A stretch of DNA of 32,955 nucleotides from Gaiellales bacterium (GCA_036273515.1 DASUHM010000070.1:1-32955); one strand, 5' to 3'. Positions 6,085 through 14,753 are shown, counted from the stretch's first letter. Numbers and translations are program-made. The notes: a model not told the origin generated them from the sequence alone.

Positions 6085-9000
6085 GTGCCCGAGTCCCCGC
6101 CGTACGTCCATCTGCACGTCCACAGCGAGTACTCGATCCTCGACGGCGCGTGCCGGATCGGCCCCCTGGTCGACCGTGCGGCCGACCTGGGCATGCCTGC
6201 GGTGGGGCTCACCGACCACGGCTCGATGGCGGGCGCCGTCGAGCTGACGCGGGCCGCCGGAAAGGCCGGTGTGAAGCCCATCCTGGGCTGCGAGATGTAC
6301 GTGGTCGACGACCACGCGAGCCGCGTCCAGAAGGAGCGGCGCGCGCACCTGACGCTGCTCGCCGAGACGACCGAGGGCTACCACAACCTCGTCCGGCTGG
6401 TCTCGTCCGCCTACCTGGACGGCTACTGGTACCGGCCCCGGGTCGACCTCGAGCAGCTGTCGGCGCACGCCGACGGCATCATCGCCCTCTCGGGCTGCCT
6501 GTCCGGGCGCGTGTGCAAGGCGCTCGTCGAGGGTGACGACGGCCTCGCCCGCACGGAGCTCGAGCGGCTGGCGGACATCTTCGGCCGCGACGACGTCTAC
6601 GTCGAGCTGCAGGACGGCGGCATCGACATCCAGACACAGATCAATCCGCGCCTGGCCGCGCTCGCCCGCGATTCCGGCCTGCCGCTCGTCGGCACCGGCG
6701 ACGTCCACTATCTGACGGCCGCCGACGCCATCCCGCACGAGGCGCTGCTCTGCATCCAGACGAACGACACGCTCGACAACCCCAACCGATTCCGCTTCTC
6801 CAACCACGGCTTCTACCTGAAGAGCCCCGAGGAGATGTACGAGCTGATGGCGCACCCGTGGGGCGAGGACATGCTCCGCCGCACCGTCGAGATCGCCGAG
6901 CGCTGCAACGCGCACATCGACCTCGAGACGCTGCACCTGCCGAAGTTCGACGTGCCGGACGGGAAGACCGCGCCGGCCTACCTGCGCGAGCTGGCCGAGG
7001 CCGGCCTGCGCGAGCGCTACGGCGCGGAGACGCCGGAGCTGCGCCGCCGGCTCGAGTTCGAGCTGAAGACGATCGAGGAGATGGGCTTCCCCGACTACTT
7101 CCTGATCGTGTGGGACTTCATCCGCTTCGCCCGCGCCGACGGCGTCTCGGTCGGCCCCGGCCGCGGCTCGGCCGCCGGCTCGCTGGTCGCCTACTGCCTG
7201 CGCATCACCGACCTCGACCCGATGCGCTACTCGCTCCTCTTCGAGCGCTTCCTGAACCCCGGCCGCAAGTCGCTCCCCGACGTCGACGTCGACTTCGCCG
7301 TGGCCGGCCGCGAGCGGGTGATCAACTACGTGGCCGAGAAGTACGGCCGCCGCAACGTCGCCCAGATCATCACGTTCGGCAAGATGCAGCCGAAGGCTGC
7401 GATCAAGGACGCCGGCCGGGTGATGGGCATCCCCTACGGCGTGGTCGACCGGATCGCCAAGCTCGTGCCCGAGGTGCCCAAGATCACCTTCGAGGCGTGC
7501 ATGAAGCCGGGCGCCGAGCTGCGCCGCTCCTACGACACCGACGACACGACGAAGAAGATCGTCGACATGGCCCTGCCGCTCGAGGGCGTCGTCCGCAACG
7601 ACTCGATCCACGCCGCGGCGGTCGTGATCGGCGACCGGCCGCTGACCGAGTACCTGCCGCTGCAGCAGAAGGGCACCGACTCCGAGGTCGTGACCCAGTT
7701 CTCGATGGGCGACGTCGAGGCGCTGGGGCTGCTCAAGATGGACTTCCTGGGCCTGCGCAACCTCGACGTGATCGACCGCGCCATCGAGGTGGTCGAGCAG
7801 TCCACGGGCGTGCGCCTCGACATCGACGCGCTGCCGCTCGACGACCGCAAGACCTACGAGATGATGGCCCGCGGCGACGCCACCGGCGTGTTCCAGTTCG
7901 AGTCGTCGGGCATGCGTGACGCCCTGCGCCAGGTGAAGCCGACCGAGTTCGAGGACCTGATCGCCCTGAACGCGCTCTACCGGCCGGGGCCGATGCAGTT
8001 CATCCCCGACTACGCCCGCAACAAGGCCGACCCGAGCCGGGTCAAGTACGAGGACGAGCGCCTGCGGACGCTGCTCGAGGGCACTTACGGGATCTGCATC
8101 TACCAGGAGCAGTTCATGGAGATCGCCAAGGCGGTGGCCGGCTTCACGCCCGCCGAGGCGGACGACCTGCGCAAGGCGATCGGCAAGAAGGTCGCCTCGC
8201 TCATGGCCTCGCTCAAGGAGAAGTTCATCCAGGGCTGCGCCGCCAACGGCGCGTCCGAGGCCGTCGGCAAGTCGCTCTGGGCGAAGATCGAGGTCGCGGC
8301 CGACTACGCCTTCAACAAGGCGCACGCCGCCTGCTACGCGCTGATCGCCTACCGCACCGCCTACCTGCGCGCGAACTACCCGGCCGAGTACATGGCCGCC
8401 CTGATCTCGTCGGTCATGTCGACCAAGGACCGCGTCCCGTTCTACGTGACGGAGTGCGCCGACATGGGCCTCGAGGTGCTGCCGCCGGACGTGAACACGA
8501 GCCGCTCGGACTTCACCGTGGTCGACGGCAAGATCCGGTTCGGGCTCTCCGCCGTGAAGCGGGTCGGCGACGGCGCCGTCCGCGCGATCATCACCGCCCG
8601 GGAAGACCGGCCGATCGAGTCGATCTGGGACTTCTGCGAGCGGGTCGACATGGCGGTGACGAACCGGGGCATGCTCGAGAGCCTGATCGCCTGCGGCGCG
8701 CTCGACTCCACCGGCGCCACCCGCCAGGGCATGATGGAGGTGCTCGAGCGGGCGCTCGCGAACGGCCAGAAGACGCAGGCAGACGCCATGGTCGGCCAGG
8801 GCTCGATCTTCGACCTCGAGGGCGACGGCCTGAACGGCTCGGGGCCGGCGATGCGCAGCCACCCGCCGGTCGTGGGGGAGGAGTGGCCGCGCGACGAGCT
8901 GCTGCGGCGGGAGAAGGAGGTGCTCGGGCTGTACGTCTCCAGCCATCCCCTGGCGCCGCTGCGCGACCAGCTCGCCCGCAAGGTCGACGTCCCCCTGAAG

Positions 9001-9510
9001 GCGATCGAGGAGCTGCCCGACGGCAAGGTGATCACGGTCGGCGGCATCGTCTCGGGCCTGCGCCAGCTGCTGACGAAGAAGGGCGACCAGATGGCGGTGG
9101 CCGAGCTCGACGACGTGACCTCGACGGCCGAGGTGGTCGTGTTCGCGAGCACCTGGGAGCTGTGCCGCCCGACGCTTCGGCCCGACGCCGTCGTCCTCGT
9201 GAAGAGCCGGGTCGACCGCCGCTCCGAGGGCAAGGTGCAGCTGCTCGCGCTCGAGGTGATCCCGTTCGAGGCCGTGCCCGACCAGGAGGTCGTGCGGCTG
9301 CGGGTCGACGCCCGCGTCGTCGCCGCCGGGGTGATGGACGAGCTGAAGACGCTGATCGGCGAGTACCCCGGCCAGGCGCCGGTCGAGCTCGAGGTGCAGA
9401 CGTCCGCCGGGCCGAAGATGCTGCGGCTGGGGCCGGGCTTCCGGGTGCGGCCGGACGGCGACTTCCTGGCCGAGGCCCGGGCCTTGCTGGGCGCGGCCGC
9501 GCTCGTCTGA
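6085..9510 (+). CDS. dnaE: DNA polymerase III alpha subunit (DnaE1 type)
   Basis: Replicative DNA polymerase, C-family. The product has 1141 residues. It begins with a PHP domain whose nine metal ligands all appear present: H11, H13, D20, H45, E70, H88, C138, D206 and H208, in the spacing known from mycobacterial DnaE1. The polymerase core follows with GPGRGSAAGSL and PDVDVDF (398-404, catalytic Asp residues), then RPGPMQFIPDYARNK, YQEQFM and the fingers motif FNKAHAACYA. A helix-hairpin-helix region and an OB fold (ITVGGIVSGLRQ) come near the C-terminus. Intact PHP ligands suggest built-in 3'-5' proofreading, as shown for the mycobacterial enzyme (family knowledge). The GTG at 6085 is favoured by the -10 box. 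A GNAT gene follows after 3 bp. A 1371-residue antisense frame covers the locus but is only a composition shadow. Confidence 0.97.
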   Translation: MPESPPYVHLHVHSEYSILDGACRIGPLVDRAADLGMPAVGLTDHGSMAGAVELTRAAGKAGVKPILGCEMYVVDDHASRVQKERRAHLTLLAETTEGYHNLVRLVSSAYLDGYWYRPRVDLEQLSAHADGIIALSGCLSGRVCKALVEGDDGLARTELERLADIFGRDDVYVELQDGGIDIQTQINPRLAALARDSGLPLVGTGDVHYLTAADAIPHEALLCIQTNDTLDNPNRFRFSNHGFYLKSPEEMYELMAHPWGEDMLRRTVEIAERCNAHIDLETLHLPKFDVPDGKTAPAYLRELAEAGLRERYGAETPELRRRLEFELKTIEEMGFPDYFLIVWDFIRFARADGVSVGPGRGSAAGSLVAYCLRITDLDPMRYSLLFERFLNPGRKSLPDVDVDFAVAGRERVINYVAEKYGRRNVAQIITFGKMQPKAAIKDAGRVMGIPYGVVDRIAKLVPEVPKITFEACMKPGAELRRSYDTDDTTKKIVDMALPLEGVVRNDSIHAAAVVIGDRPLTEYLPLQQKGTDSEVVTQFSMGDVEALGLLKMDFLGLRNLDVIDRAIEVVEQSTGVRLDIDALPLDDRKTYEMMARGDATGVFQFESSGMRDALRQVKPTEFEDLIALNALYRPGPMQFIPDYARNKADPSRVKYEDERLRTLLEGTYGICIYQEQFMEIAKAVAGFTPAEADDLRKAIGKKVASLMASLKEKFIQGCAANGASEAVGKSLWAKIEVAADYAFNKAHAACYALIAYRTAYLRANYPAEYMAALISSVMSTKDRVPFYVTECADMGLEVLPPDVNTSRSDFTVVDGKIRFGLSAVKRVGDGAVRAIITAREDRPIESIWDFCERVDMAVTNRGMLESLIACGALDSTGATRQGMMEVLERALANGQKTQADAMVGQGSIFDLEGDGLNGSGPAMRSHPPVVGEEWPRDELLRREKEVLGLYVSSHPLAPLRDQLARKVDVPLKAIEELPDGKVITVGGIVSGLRQLLTKKGDQMAVAELDDVTSTAEVVVFASTWELCRPTLRPDAVVLVKSRVDRRSEGKVQLLALEVIPFEAVPDQEVVRLRVDARVVAAGVMDELKTLIGEYPGQAPVELEVQTSAGPKMLRLGPGFRVRPDGDFLAEARALLGAAALV

Positions 9511-9513
9511 CCT

Positions 9514-10086
9514 GTGGCGGCGCAGGTGCTCGCGCTGCTCGACGGCGACATCGCCGCGCACATGACCGACGGCCTGGCGGACGTGTACGCCGAGGCGTTC
9601 GCCGCCCCGCCGCACCGCGAGCCGCCCGAGGCAGCCGATCGCTTCCGCGAGTCGCTCGCCCGGCACGCGACGCTCCCGGGGTTCCGGGCGGCCGCCGCGT
9701 GGGCGGCCGGGGCCGACCTGGTCGGGTTCGGGTACGGCCACACGAGCCGTCCCGGGCAGTGGTGGCACGAGCGGGTCGGGGACGCGCTGGCGCCGCGGGA
9801 GGCGGCGCGGTGGTTGGCCGAGCCGTTCGTGGTCGTCGACCTGGCGGTGCGGCCGCGGTGCCAGCGGCAGGGGATCGGCGGCCGGCTGCACGACCTCCTG
9901 CTGGAACACCTCCCGCACGCCGCCGCGGTGCTCTCGGCCCGCCAGGACGACGCTGGCGCGCTGCGGCTGTACCATGGTCGTGGCTGGCAGGAGATCGGGC
10001 GCGACCTCGCCTTCGTCCCCGGCGGCGATCCGTACGTGATCCTGGCCCGCCGATTGGCTGGGCATCCGGGCACCTTCCTAGAATGA
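9514..10086 (+). CDS. GNAT-family N-acetyltransferase
   Basis: Probable acetyl-CoA-dependent acyltransferase of the GNAT fold. The 190-residue product has the acetyl-CoA loop (motif A) as VDLAVRPRCQRQGIGGRLHD, where Q-R-Q-G-I-G is the pyrophosphate-binding turn. A motif B-like segment, ALRLYHGRGW, comes near the C-terminus. The substrate is unknown. The N-terminal part (LADVYAEAF) is typical of GNATs that act on small molecules or antibiotics, but that is not diagnostic. It starts with GTG 3 bp after the dnaE stop and has no promoter of its own, so it is probably co-transcribed with dnaE. Its final codons contain the -10 box for scpA. Confidence 0.82.
   Translation: MAAQVLALLDGDIAAHMTDGLADVYAEAFAAPPHREPPEAADRFRESLARHATLPGFRAAAAWAAGADLVGFGYGHTSRPGQWWHERVGDALAPREAARWLAEPFVVVDLAVRPRCQRQGIGGRLHDLLLEHLPHAAAVLSARQDDAGALRLYHGRGWQEIGRDLAFVPGGDPYVILARRLAGHPGTFLE
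10079..10084 (+). promoter_or_regulatory. Putative -10 box of scpA (TAGAAT)
   Basis: TAGAAT overlaps the last codons and stop of the acetyltransferase gene and lies 9 nt before the scpA ATG at 10094. It is close to the TATAAT consensus and would give a very short or absent leader. Confidence 0.6.
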
Positions 10087-10093
10087 CGCGTTC

Positions 10094-10840
10094 ATGATCG
10101 TCGCCGATCTCATGCTCGACCTGGACGTGTTCCAGGGGCCGTTCGACCTGCTGCTCGCGCTTGTGATGCGCGAGGAGATCGAGCTGGCGGAGCTGCCGAT
10201 CGCCGAGGTGGTCGTCGCCTACGTCGAGCACGCCTACGACGACGGGGTGCTCGACCTCGAGTCGGCCAGCGAGTTCCTCGTCCTGATCGCCGCGCTGCTC
10301 GAGATCAAGGTGCGCCTGCTCTTCCCGGGCGAGGAGGACGAGGAGGAGCCGTTCACCGCCGAGCAGGCCGAGGCCGAGCTGCTGGCGCGGCTGCTCCAGT
10401 ACCGCCGCTTCGCCGCGGCCGCCCGCTGGCTGACCGAGCGGGCCGGCGCGGAGCAGCGCGTCTTCCGGGCCGGGCCCGCGCCGCTGGCGCCGCGGCCGCA
10501 GCCCGTGGTCGTGCCGTTCTCGGAAGACCCGTGGGCGTTGCACGCGGCCGTCGGCCGCCTGCTCGAGCCGCTGCCGGAGATCGACCTCTCGGCCGTGCGC
10601 CGCCGGCTCGTCCCGGTCTCGCACTTCCTGGCGGAGTTCCGCAAGCTCCTGCGCGAGCGGCGCGCGTTCGCCTTCGACGAGGCCGTCGCGGGGCTCGACC
10701 GGCTGGCCCAGGCGGCCGCCTTCCTGGCCGTGCTCGAGCTCTACAAGAGCGGCGAGATCGTCCCCGAGCAGCCCGCGGTGTTCGGCCCGATCCGGGTCAC
10801 CCGCCGGGGCACGCCCAGCGGCGAGCGGGCGATCGCCTGA
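10094..10840 (+). CDS. scpA: Segregation and condensation protein A
   Basis: Kleisin subunit of the SMC-ScpAB condensin complex that organises and segregates the chromosome. The 248-residue product starts with the hallmark kleisin N-terminus, LDVFQGPFDLLLALV, which binds the SMC neck. The helix LVLIAALLEIKVRLLFP follows, then an acidic linker (GEEDEEEPFT). The C-terminal winged helix includes LDRLAQAAAFLAVLELYKSGEI and binds the SMC cap. Length is normal. The stop overlaps the scpB start by one base (TGATG), so the two are translationally coupled and made together, as is usual. The ATG at 10094 is supported by a -10 box 9 nt upstream. Confidence 0.96.
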   Translation: MIVADLMLDLDVFQGPFDLLLALVMREEIELAELPIAEVVVAYVEHAYDDGVLDLESASEFLVLIAALLEIKVRLLFPGEEDEEEPFTAEQAEAELLARLLQYRRFAAAARWLTERAGAEQRVFRAGPAPLAPRPQPVVVPFSEDPWALHAAVGRLLEPLPEIDLSAVRRRLVPVSHFLAEFRKLLRERRAFAFDEAVAGLDRLAQAAAFLAVLELYKSGEIVPEQPAVFGPIRVTRRGTPSGERAIA

Positions 10841-11424
10841 TGGCGGAGCTGACGCACACCGTCGAGGCGCTGCTCTTCGTCGCCTCCGAGCCGCTCACCG
10901 TGCGCGAGCTGGCGGCGCTGACCGAGGCTGCGCCGGCCCGGGTCGAGCGCGCCCTCGACGCCCTCGGCGATCGCTACGGCGAGGGCCGCTCGGGCGTCGT
11001 GCTCGAGCGCGTCGCGGGCGGCTACGGCTTCCGCGCGTCGGCGGCGACCGCGACGGCGTGCGCCCGGCTCGTGAACCGCGCCCAGACGCGCCCGCTCAGC
11101 CAGGCCGCGACGGAGACGCTGGCCGTGGTTGCCTACCTGGGCCCGGTGTCGCGGCCCGAGATCGCCCGCATCCGCGGCGTCGCCGCCGACTCGGCCGTCG
11201 CCGGCCTGCTCGAGCGCGGGCTGATCGAGGAGTCGGGCCGCGGCGAGACGCCGGGACAGCCGGTGCTCTACAAGGCGACCGGCCTCTTCGAGCGCGCGTT
11301 CGGCCTCGAGGAGGGGTTGGCGAGCCTCCCCGGCCTGGGCGACTTCGACCTGCCGGACGCCGATCACGAGGCGCTGCGGGCACGGCTGCATGTGGTGGCC
11401 GACCAGCGTGCCGGTCAGGCTTAA
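10840..11424 (+). CDS. scpB: Segregation and condensation protein B
   Basis: Winged-helix partner of ScpA in the SMC condensin complex. The 194-residue product has two winged-helix domains. The first starts at VEALLFVASEPLTVRELA. The second contains LSQAATETLAVVAYLGPVSR followed by IARIRGV and GLLERGLIEESGR, both typical of ScpB. The ATG at 10840 shares a base with the scpA stop. Its end overlaps the downstream pseudouridine synthase by 17 nt, continuing a tightly coupled unit. This scpA-scpB-rluB order is widely conserved in bacteria. Confidence 0.95.
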   Translation: MAELTHTVEALLFVASEPLTVRELAALTEAAPARVERALDALGDRYGEGRSGVVLERVAGGYGFRASAATATACARLVNRAQTRPLSQAATETLAVVAYLGPVSRPEIARIRGVAADSAVAGLLERGLIEESGRGETPGQPVLYKATGLFERAFGLEEGLASLPGLGDFDLPDADHEALRARLHVVADQRAGQA

Positions 11425-12097
11425 CCGCTATCTCGCGTCCACCGGAGTCGGCTCACGGCGCGCGGCCGACGAGGTCATCCGCGCCGGCCGGGTCACGGTG
11501 AACGGCGCGGCCGCGGAGCTCGGGACGCTCGTCTCCGAGGGCGACGACGTGCGCGTCGACGGCCGACCGGTGCATGTGCAGGCGACGATGGTCGTGCTTC
11601 TGCACAAGCCGGCCGGCGTGGTGACGACGGCGCGCGACCCGCAGGGCCGGCCGACGGTCGTCGAGCTCGTGCAAGCGCCGGCACGGCTCTTCCCGGTGGG
11701 CCGGCTCGACCGCGAGACGACCGGCCTGCTCCTGCTCACGAACGACGGCGCGCTGGCCGACCGGCTGATGCATCCGCGCCACGGCGTCCGCAAGACCTAC
11801 GTGGCCCGGGTCGCGGCCGATCCTGGCGAGCCGGTGCTCGAACGGCTGCGCCGCGGCGTCGAGCTGGAGGACGGGCCGACGGCGCCGGCCGAGGTGCGCC
11901 TGGCCGGCCCGGGATGGGTCGAGATCACGATCCACGAGGGCCGGAACCGCCAGGTGCGGCGGATGCTCGCCGCGGTCGGGCATCCGGCCCGGGGGCTGCA
12001 TCGCTCCGCCTACGGCGGCCTCGAGCTGGGCGACCTCGCTCCCGGCGAGTGGCGCGAGCTGACCGACACCGAGGTGGAGGCGCTGCGCGGTGCATGA
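11408..12097 (+). CDS. rluB: RsuA/RluB-family 23S rRNA pseudouridine synthase
   Basis: Converts a uridine of ribosomal RNA to pseudouridine. The 229-residue product begins with an S4 RNA-binding domain (VRLNRYLASTGVGSRRAADE, about residues 3-60). The RsuA-type catalytic domain follows, with KPAGVVTT and the active-site motif GRLDRETTGLLLLTNDG, where D101 is the catalytic Asp. The end contains EGRNRQVRRM. The GTG at 11408 puts the S4 domain right at the N-terminus and overlaps scpB by 17 nt; a few extra upstream codons are less likely. It lies between scpB and an amine oxidase, overlapping both. RluB is preferred over RsuA or RluE from gene order next to scpAB; the exact rRNA target is inference. 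Confidence 0.92.
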   Translation: MPVRLNRYLASTGVGSRRAADEVIRAGRVTVNGAAAELGTLVSEGDDVRVDGRPVHVQATMVVLLHKPAGVVTTARDPQGRPTVVELVQAPARLFPVGRLDRETTGLLLLTNDGALADRLMHPRHGVRKTYVARVAADPGEPVLERLRRGVELEDGPTAPAEVRLAGPGWVEITIHEGRNRQVRRMLAAVGHPARGLHRSAYGGLELGDLAPGEWRELTDTEVEALRGA

Positions 12098-13289
12098 CGC
12101 CGTCGTCGTCGGCGCGGGCATCTCCGGCCTCGTCGCCGCCCATCGCCTGCAGGCCGACGGGGCGGACGTCGTCGTGCTCGAGGCCTCGGGGCGGGTCGGC
12201 GGGCGGGTGTGGACACCGACCGCTGCGGGGGTGCGGTTCGAGGCCGGGGGAGAGGCGGTCGACCGCGTGAACGAGGCGCTGCGCACCGTCGCGGGCGAGG
12301 TCGGGGCGGAGCTGCGCGACTCCGAGGTCGGCTGGGGCGACCACGGCCCGGTGCCCGTCCGCTGGCACGTCGGCGGCCGCATGTTCGCCCGGGCCGAGGG
12401 CGCCTACCTGCGTCTCGGCGCCGAGCTGGAGCGGTTGGGCGGGGAGGCCGGGCCGCACGACGATGTCCTGACCGTCGCCGACTGGCTGGCGGCCGAGGGC
12501 GCCTCGGCCCAAGAGTGGGCGGCGTGCGAGACGGCGATCGCGATCACGGCGTCGACCGTGCCGCTGCGGCAGATGTCGCTGCGGGCGCTGGCCGTGAAGC
12601 ATGCGGCCCGAAGCGGCGCCGGCGACGGGTCGGAGCTGCGCTTCGCCGACGGCGCGGGCGGCTTCGCCGAGCGGATCGCGGACGGATTGGGCGACCGGGT
12701 GCTGCTGGGTCGGCCTGCGGGCGCCGTCCGGGACACTGGCGACGGCGTCGAGGTGGAGTCGCCGAGCGGGGCGCCGATTCGAGCCGGCAGGGCGATCGTC
12801 GCCGTGCCGCTGCACGCGCGTGCGCGCATCCGCGGTCTGCGCCCGACGCCGGTCGGTCGCTACGGGATGGCGGTGAAGTCGCTCTTCGTCCTCGACGCCG
12901 ACCTGCCCGACGGTGCGCCGGCGGCCGTGATCACCGACTCCGTGATCGGCTACACGTACCGCCACGGCCCGCGCACGCTGGGGAGCTTCGTCGGCTCCAC
13001 ACCGGCGGCATGGCTGCTCCGGCAGCCGCCCACGATCGCCGACCGCGCGGTCGGCGAGGCTGTCCGCGCCTGCTTCGGCGCCCGGCTGGAGCGGATCGTG
13101 CGCGTCTCCTACCGGCGCAGTTACCTGATCTTCGCCCCGGGCGAGCTGGACGGCTGGGGCAGCCGCCTGGCCGACCCGGACGACCGAATCCACTACGCCG
13201 GCGCCGAGACATCGGCGCTGCCCAGCTTCATGGAGGGCGCTGCCCTGGCGGGCGAGCGGGCGGCGGCTGAGGTGCTGGCAGCGGGGTAG
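12090..13289 (+). CDS. FAD-dependent amine oxidase family protein
   Basis: Flavoprotein of the monoamine oxidase/protoporphyrinogen oxidase family. The 399-residue product starts with the FAD Rossmann motif VVVGAGISGLVAAHRL and continues with LEASGRVGGRVWT, the second dinucleotide-binding element. GGEAVDRVN and the C-terminal FAD motif HYAGAETSALPSFMEGA follow, with GERAA after that. The likely reaction is oxidative deamination of an amine or oxidation of a related substrate; the substrate is not evident. The GTG at 12090 overlaps rluB by 8 nt, so translation is coupled to it. An amine oxidase at this place is not a standard member of the scpAB-rluB group. Heme-pathway protoporphyrinogen oxidase is an alternative, but no other heme gene is nearby. 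Confidence 0.85.
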   Translation: MHDAVVVGAGISGLVAAHRLQADGADVVVLEASGRVGGRVWTPTAAGVRFEAGGEAVDRVNEALRTVAGEVGAELRDSEVGWGDHGPVPVRWHVGGRMFARAEGAYLRLGAELERLGGEAGPHDDVLTVADWLAAEGASAQEWAACETAIAITASTVPLRQMSLRALAVKHAARSGAGDGSELRFADGAGGFAERIADGLGDRVLLGRPAGAVRDTGDGVEVESPSGAPIRAGRAIVAVPLHARARIRGLRPTPVGRYGMAVKSLFVLDADLPDGAPAAVITDSVIGYTYRHGPRTLGSFVGSTPAAWLLRQPPTIADRAVGEAVRACFGARLERIVRVSYRRSYLIFAPGELDGWGSRLADPDDRIHYAGAETSALPSFMEGAALAGERAAAEVLAAG

Positions 13290-13693
13290 CCGTCAGGTGC
13301 GGCGGTGCTGCCCGGGGGATTGGGTCGCCGCCTGCGTGGTGGTGCGGCCGACGGTTACCCCCGCTGATAAAGGCAGTTGGCGGTATCGGCATGTGTCATT
13401 TGCAGATCCCCGACACTCACAGGCGTTCCAGACGACGCGCAGCGGCAGGGACTTCGTCAGGACGCTGATGGGCGTGTGGCAGGCCAACGGGTGCGTGACA
13501 GCCGCACGTCATCGTGCCCTCGATGCCCATCTCGACCAGCTACGCGCCCCACGACCACGCGCCAGGCCCGGCGCTACGCCTGGCCCGACTCGAAGCCAGA
13601 TACGCGAACGGCGCACTACCCATCGACCCGCCCCCAGCCGCCGCACACTCCAAAGCTGCACGCCGAACGCCGCTGGCTCAGCCGCCCGCCGCC
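13290..13693. other. 404-bp region without a credible gene
   Basis: Between the amine oxidase stop and the trpS stop. Base composition is more mixed than around it, notably at about 13365-13450. The longest frames (13297-13731 plus, 13293-13487 minus) have Arg/Pro/Thr-rich, uneven composition. They lack a promoter and a ribosome site and match no family I know. A stretch such as ALRLARLEARYANGALPI at about 13580-13633 in one frame looks protein-like and could be a decayed coding remnant. No tRNA or clear terminator was found. Confidence 0.5.
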
Positions 13694-14683
13694 CTAACCG
13701 GCCGCCGGCGCGAAGCCCATCCGCTCCTTGATGAGCGTGACGGTCGCACCCGAGACCTCACGCGCCCGCTCGGCCCCGGCGGCCAACACCGCCTGCAGAT
13801 GATCAGGGTCGGCGCGCAGCTCGAGGTAGCGCTCGCGCACCGGGCGCAGGTACTCGACGACCGCGTCGGCGACGTCGGTCTTGAACTGGCCGTAGCCGGC
13901 GCCGTCGTAGGCGGTCTCGACCTCCTCGGCGCTTCGGCCGGTCGCGACGGCGGCGATCTCGATCAGGTTCGCGATCCCCTCCTTGCCCTCGCCGCGGCGC
14001 ACCTCGCGGCCCGAGTCGGTGACCGCGGAGCGCACCTTCTTCGCCACGACCTCGGGCGGGTCGACGACGAGCACGGTGCCCTGCGGCGTCCCGCCGGTCG
14101 TCGACATCTTGCGGGTCGGCTCCTGCAGATCCATGACCCGGCCGCCGGTGCTGGGGATGGCCGCCTCGGGTAGCCGCAGCGTCTCGCCGTAGCGGCTGTT
14201 GAACCGCTGGGCGATGTTGCGGGCGAGCTCGAGGTGCTGGCGCTGGTCGTCGCCGACCGGCACCCGGTCGGTGTCGTAGAGCAGGATGTCGGCCGCCTGC
14301 AGCACCGGGTAGGTGAAGAGGTCGACCGAAACGGACTCACGGCCCTCGCTCTTGTCCTTGAACTGCGTCATCCGCGACAGCTCGCCGAACGACGCCACGG
14401 CGCCGAGCAGCCATGCGCCCTCGCTGTGGGCGGGGACGTGGCTCTGGACGAAGAGCGTGCAGCGGTCGGGCTGGAGGCCCGCGGCGAGCAGGGTCGCGGC
14501 GGTGTCGAGCGTGTTCTCGGCCAGGGTGTCGCGGTCGTAGGCGACCGAGATCGAGTGCAGGTCGACCACGCAGTAGAACGCCTCGCCCAGATCCTGGTCG
14601 CTGACGTAATGGCGGATCGCCCCGATGTAGTTGCCCAGATGCTTCTGCCCGGTGGGCTGGATGCCGGAGAAGATGCGGGTCAT
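13694..14683 (-). CDS. trpS: Tryptophanyl-tRNA synthetase
   Basis: Class I aminoacyl-tRNA synthetase that charges tRNA-Trp. The 329-residue product begins MTRIFSGIQPTGQKHLGNYI, containing the HIGH-equivalent PTGQKHLGN (residues 10-18). It has the Trp-pocket segment PVLQAADILLYD and VPVGDDQRQHLEL, and KMSTT (192-196) as the KMSKS signature. Length is normal for bacterial TrpS. I chose the ATG at 14683; the open frame extends upstream to 15025, but that part is antisense to the DAHP synthase gene. The start is 70 bp from the start of the aromatic operon on the other strand, and each has its own -10 box, so they form a divergent pair. Confidence 0.96.
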   Translation of the reverse strand: MTRIFSGIQPTGQKHLGNYIGAIRHYVSDQDLGEAFYCVVDLHSISVAYDRDTLAENTLDTAATLLAAGLQPDRCTLFVQSHVPAHSEGAWLLGAVASFGELSRMTQFKDKSEGRESVSVDLFTYPVLQAADILLYDTDRVPVGDDQRQHLELARNIAQRFNSRYGETLRLPEAAIPSTGGRVMDLQEPTRKMSTTGGTPQGTVLVVDPPEVVAKKVRSAVTDSGREVRRGEGKEGIANLIEIAAVATGRSAEEVETAYDGAGYGQFKTDVADAVVEYLRPVRERYLELRADPDHLQAVLAAGAERAREVSGATVTLIKERMGFAPAAG

Positions 14684-14693
14684 GTGCGCGGCC

Positions 14694-14699
14694 ACTGTA
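14694..14699 (-). promoter_or_regulatory. Putative -10 box of trpS (TACAGT, minus strand)
   Basis: On the minus strand TACAGT ends 10 nt before the trpS ATG at 14683. It faces the -10 box of the aromatic operon, 38 bp away on the opposite strand. There is no room for a T-box leader between it and the start codon. Confidence 0.55.
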
Positions 14700-14737
14700 G
14701 CCAACGCCGGACGGGACTTCGCCGCCATGCGCATCGG

Positions 14738-14743
14738 TAGGAT
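14738..14743 (+). promoter_or_regulatory. Putative -10 box of the aromatic operon (TAGGAT)
   Basis: TAGGAT lies 10 nt before the DAHP synthase ATG at 14754. The same hexamer stands before def at 23799. No clear -35 or Shine-Dalgarno is seen. Confidence 0.58.
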
Positions 14744-14753
14744 GCGGGCGAGA

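Noticed and set aside
5950-10065. A 1371-codon open frame antisense to dnaE and the acetyltransferase gene
   Set aside because: It is the longest frame in the window, but its protein is a monotonous Val/His/Arg/Gly/Asp mix caused by GC3-rich codons on the other strand. The plus strand has complete dnaE motifs.
13290-13693. tRNA or other structured RNA gene in the gap
   Set aside because: No TTCGANTC-type T-loop or acceptor-stem pairing was found by eye.
13297-13731. A 144-codon plus frame after the amine oxidase
   Set aside because: Arg/Pro/Thr-rich, runs into the trpS 3' end, and has no promoter, ribosome site or family resemblance. Kept only as part of the unexplained region.
14684-14753. 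T-box or Trp attenuator leader between trpS and the aromatic operon
   Set aside because: Only 70 bp shared by two divergent promoters, no short Trp-rich reading frame and no T-box sequence.
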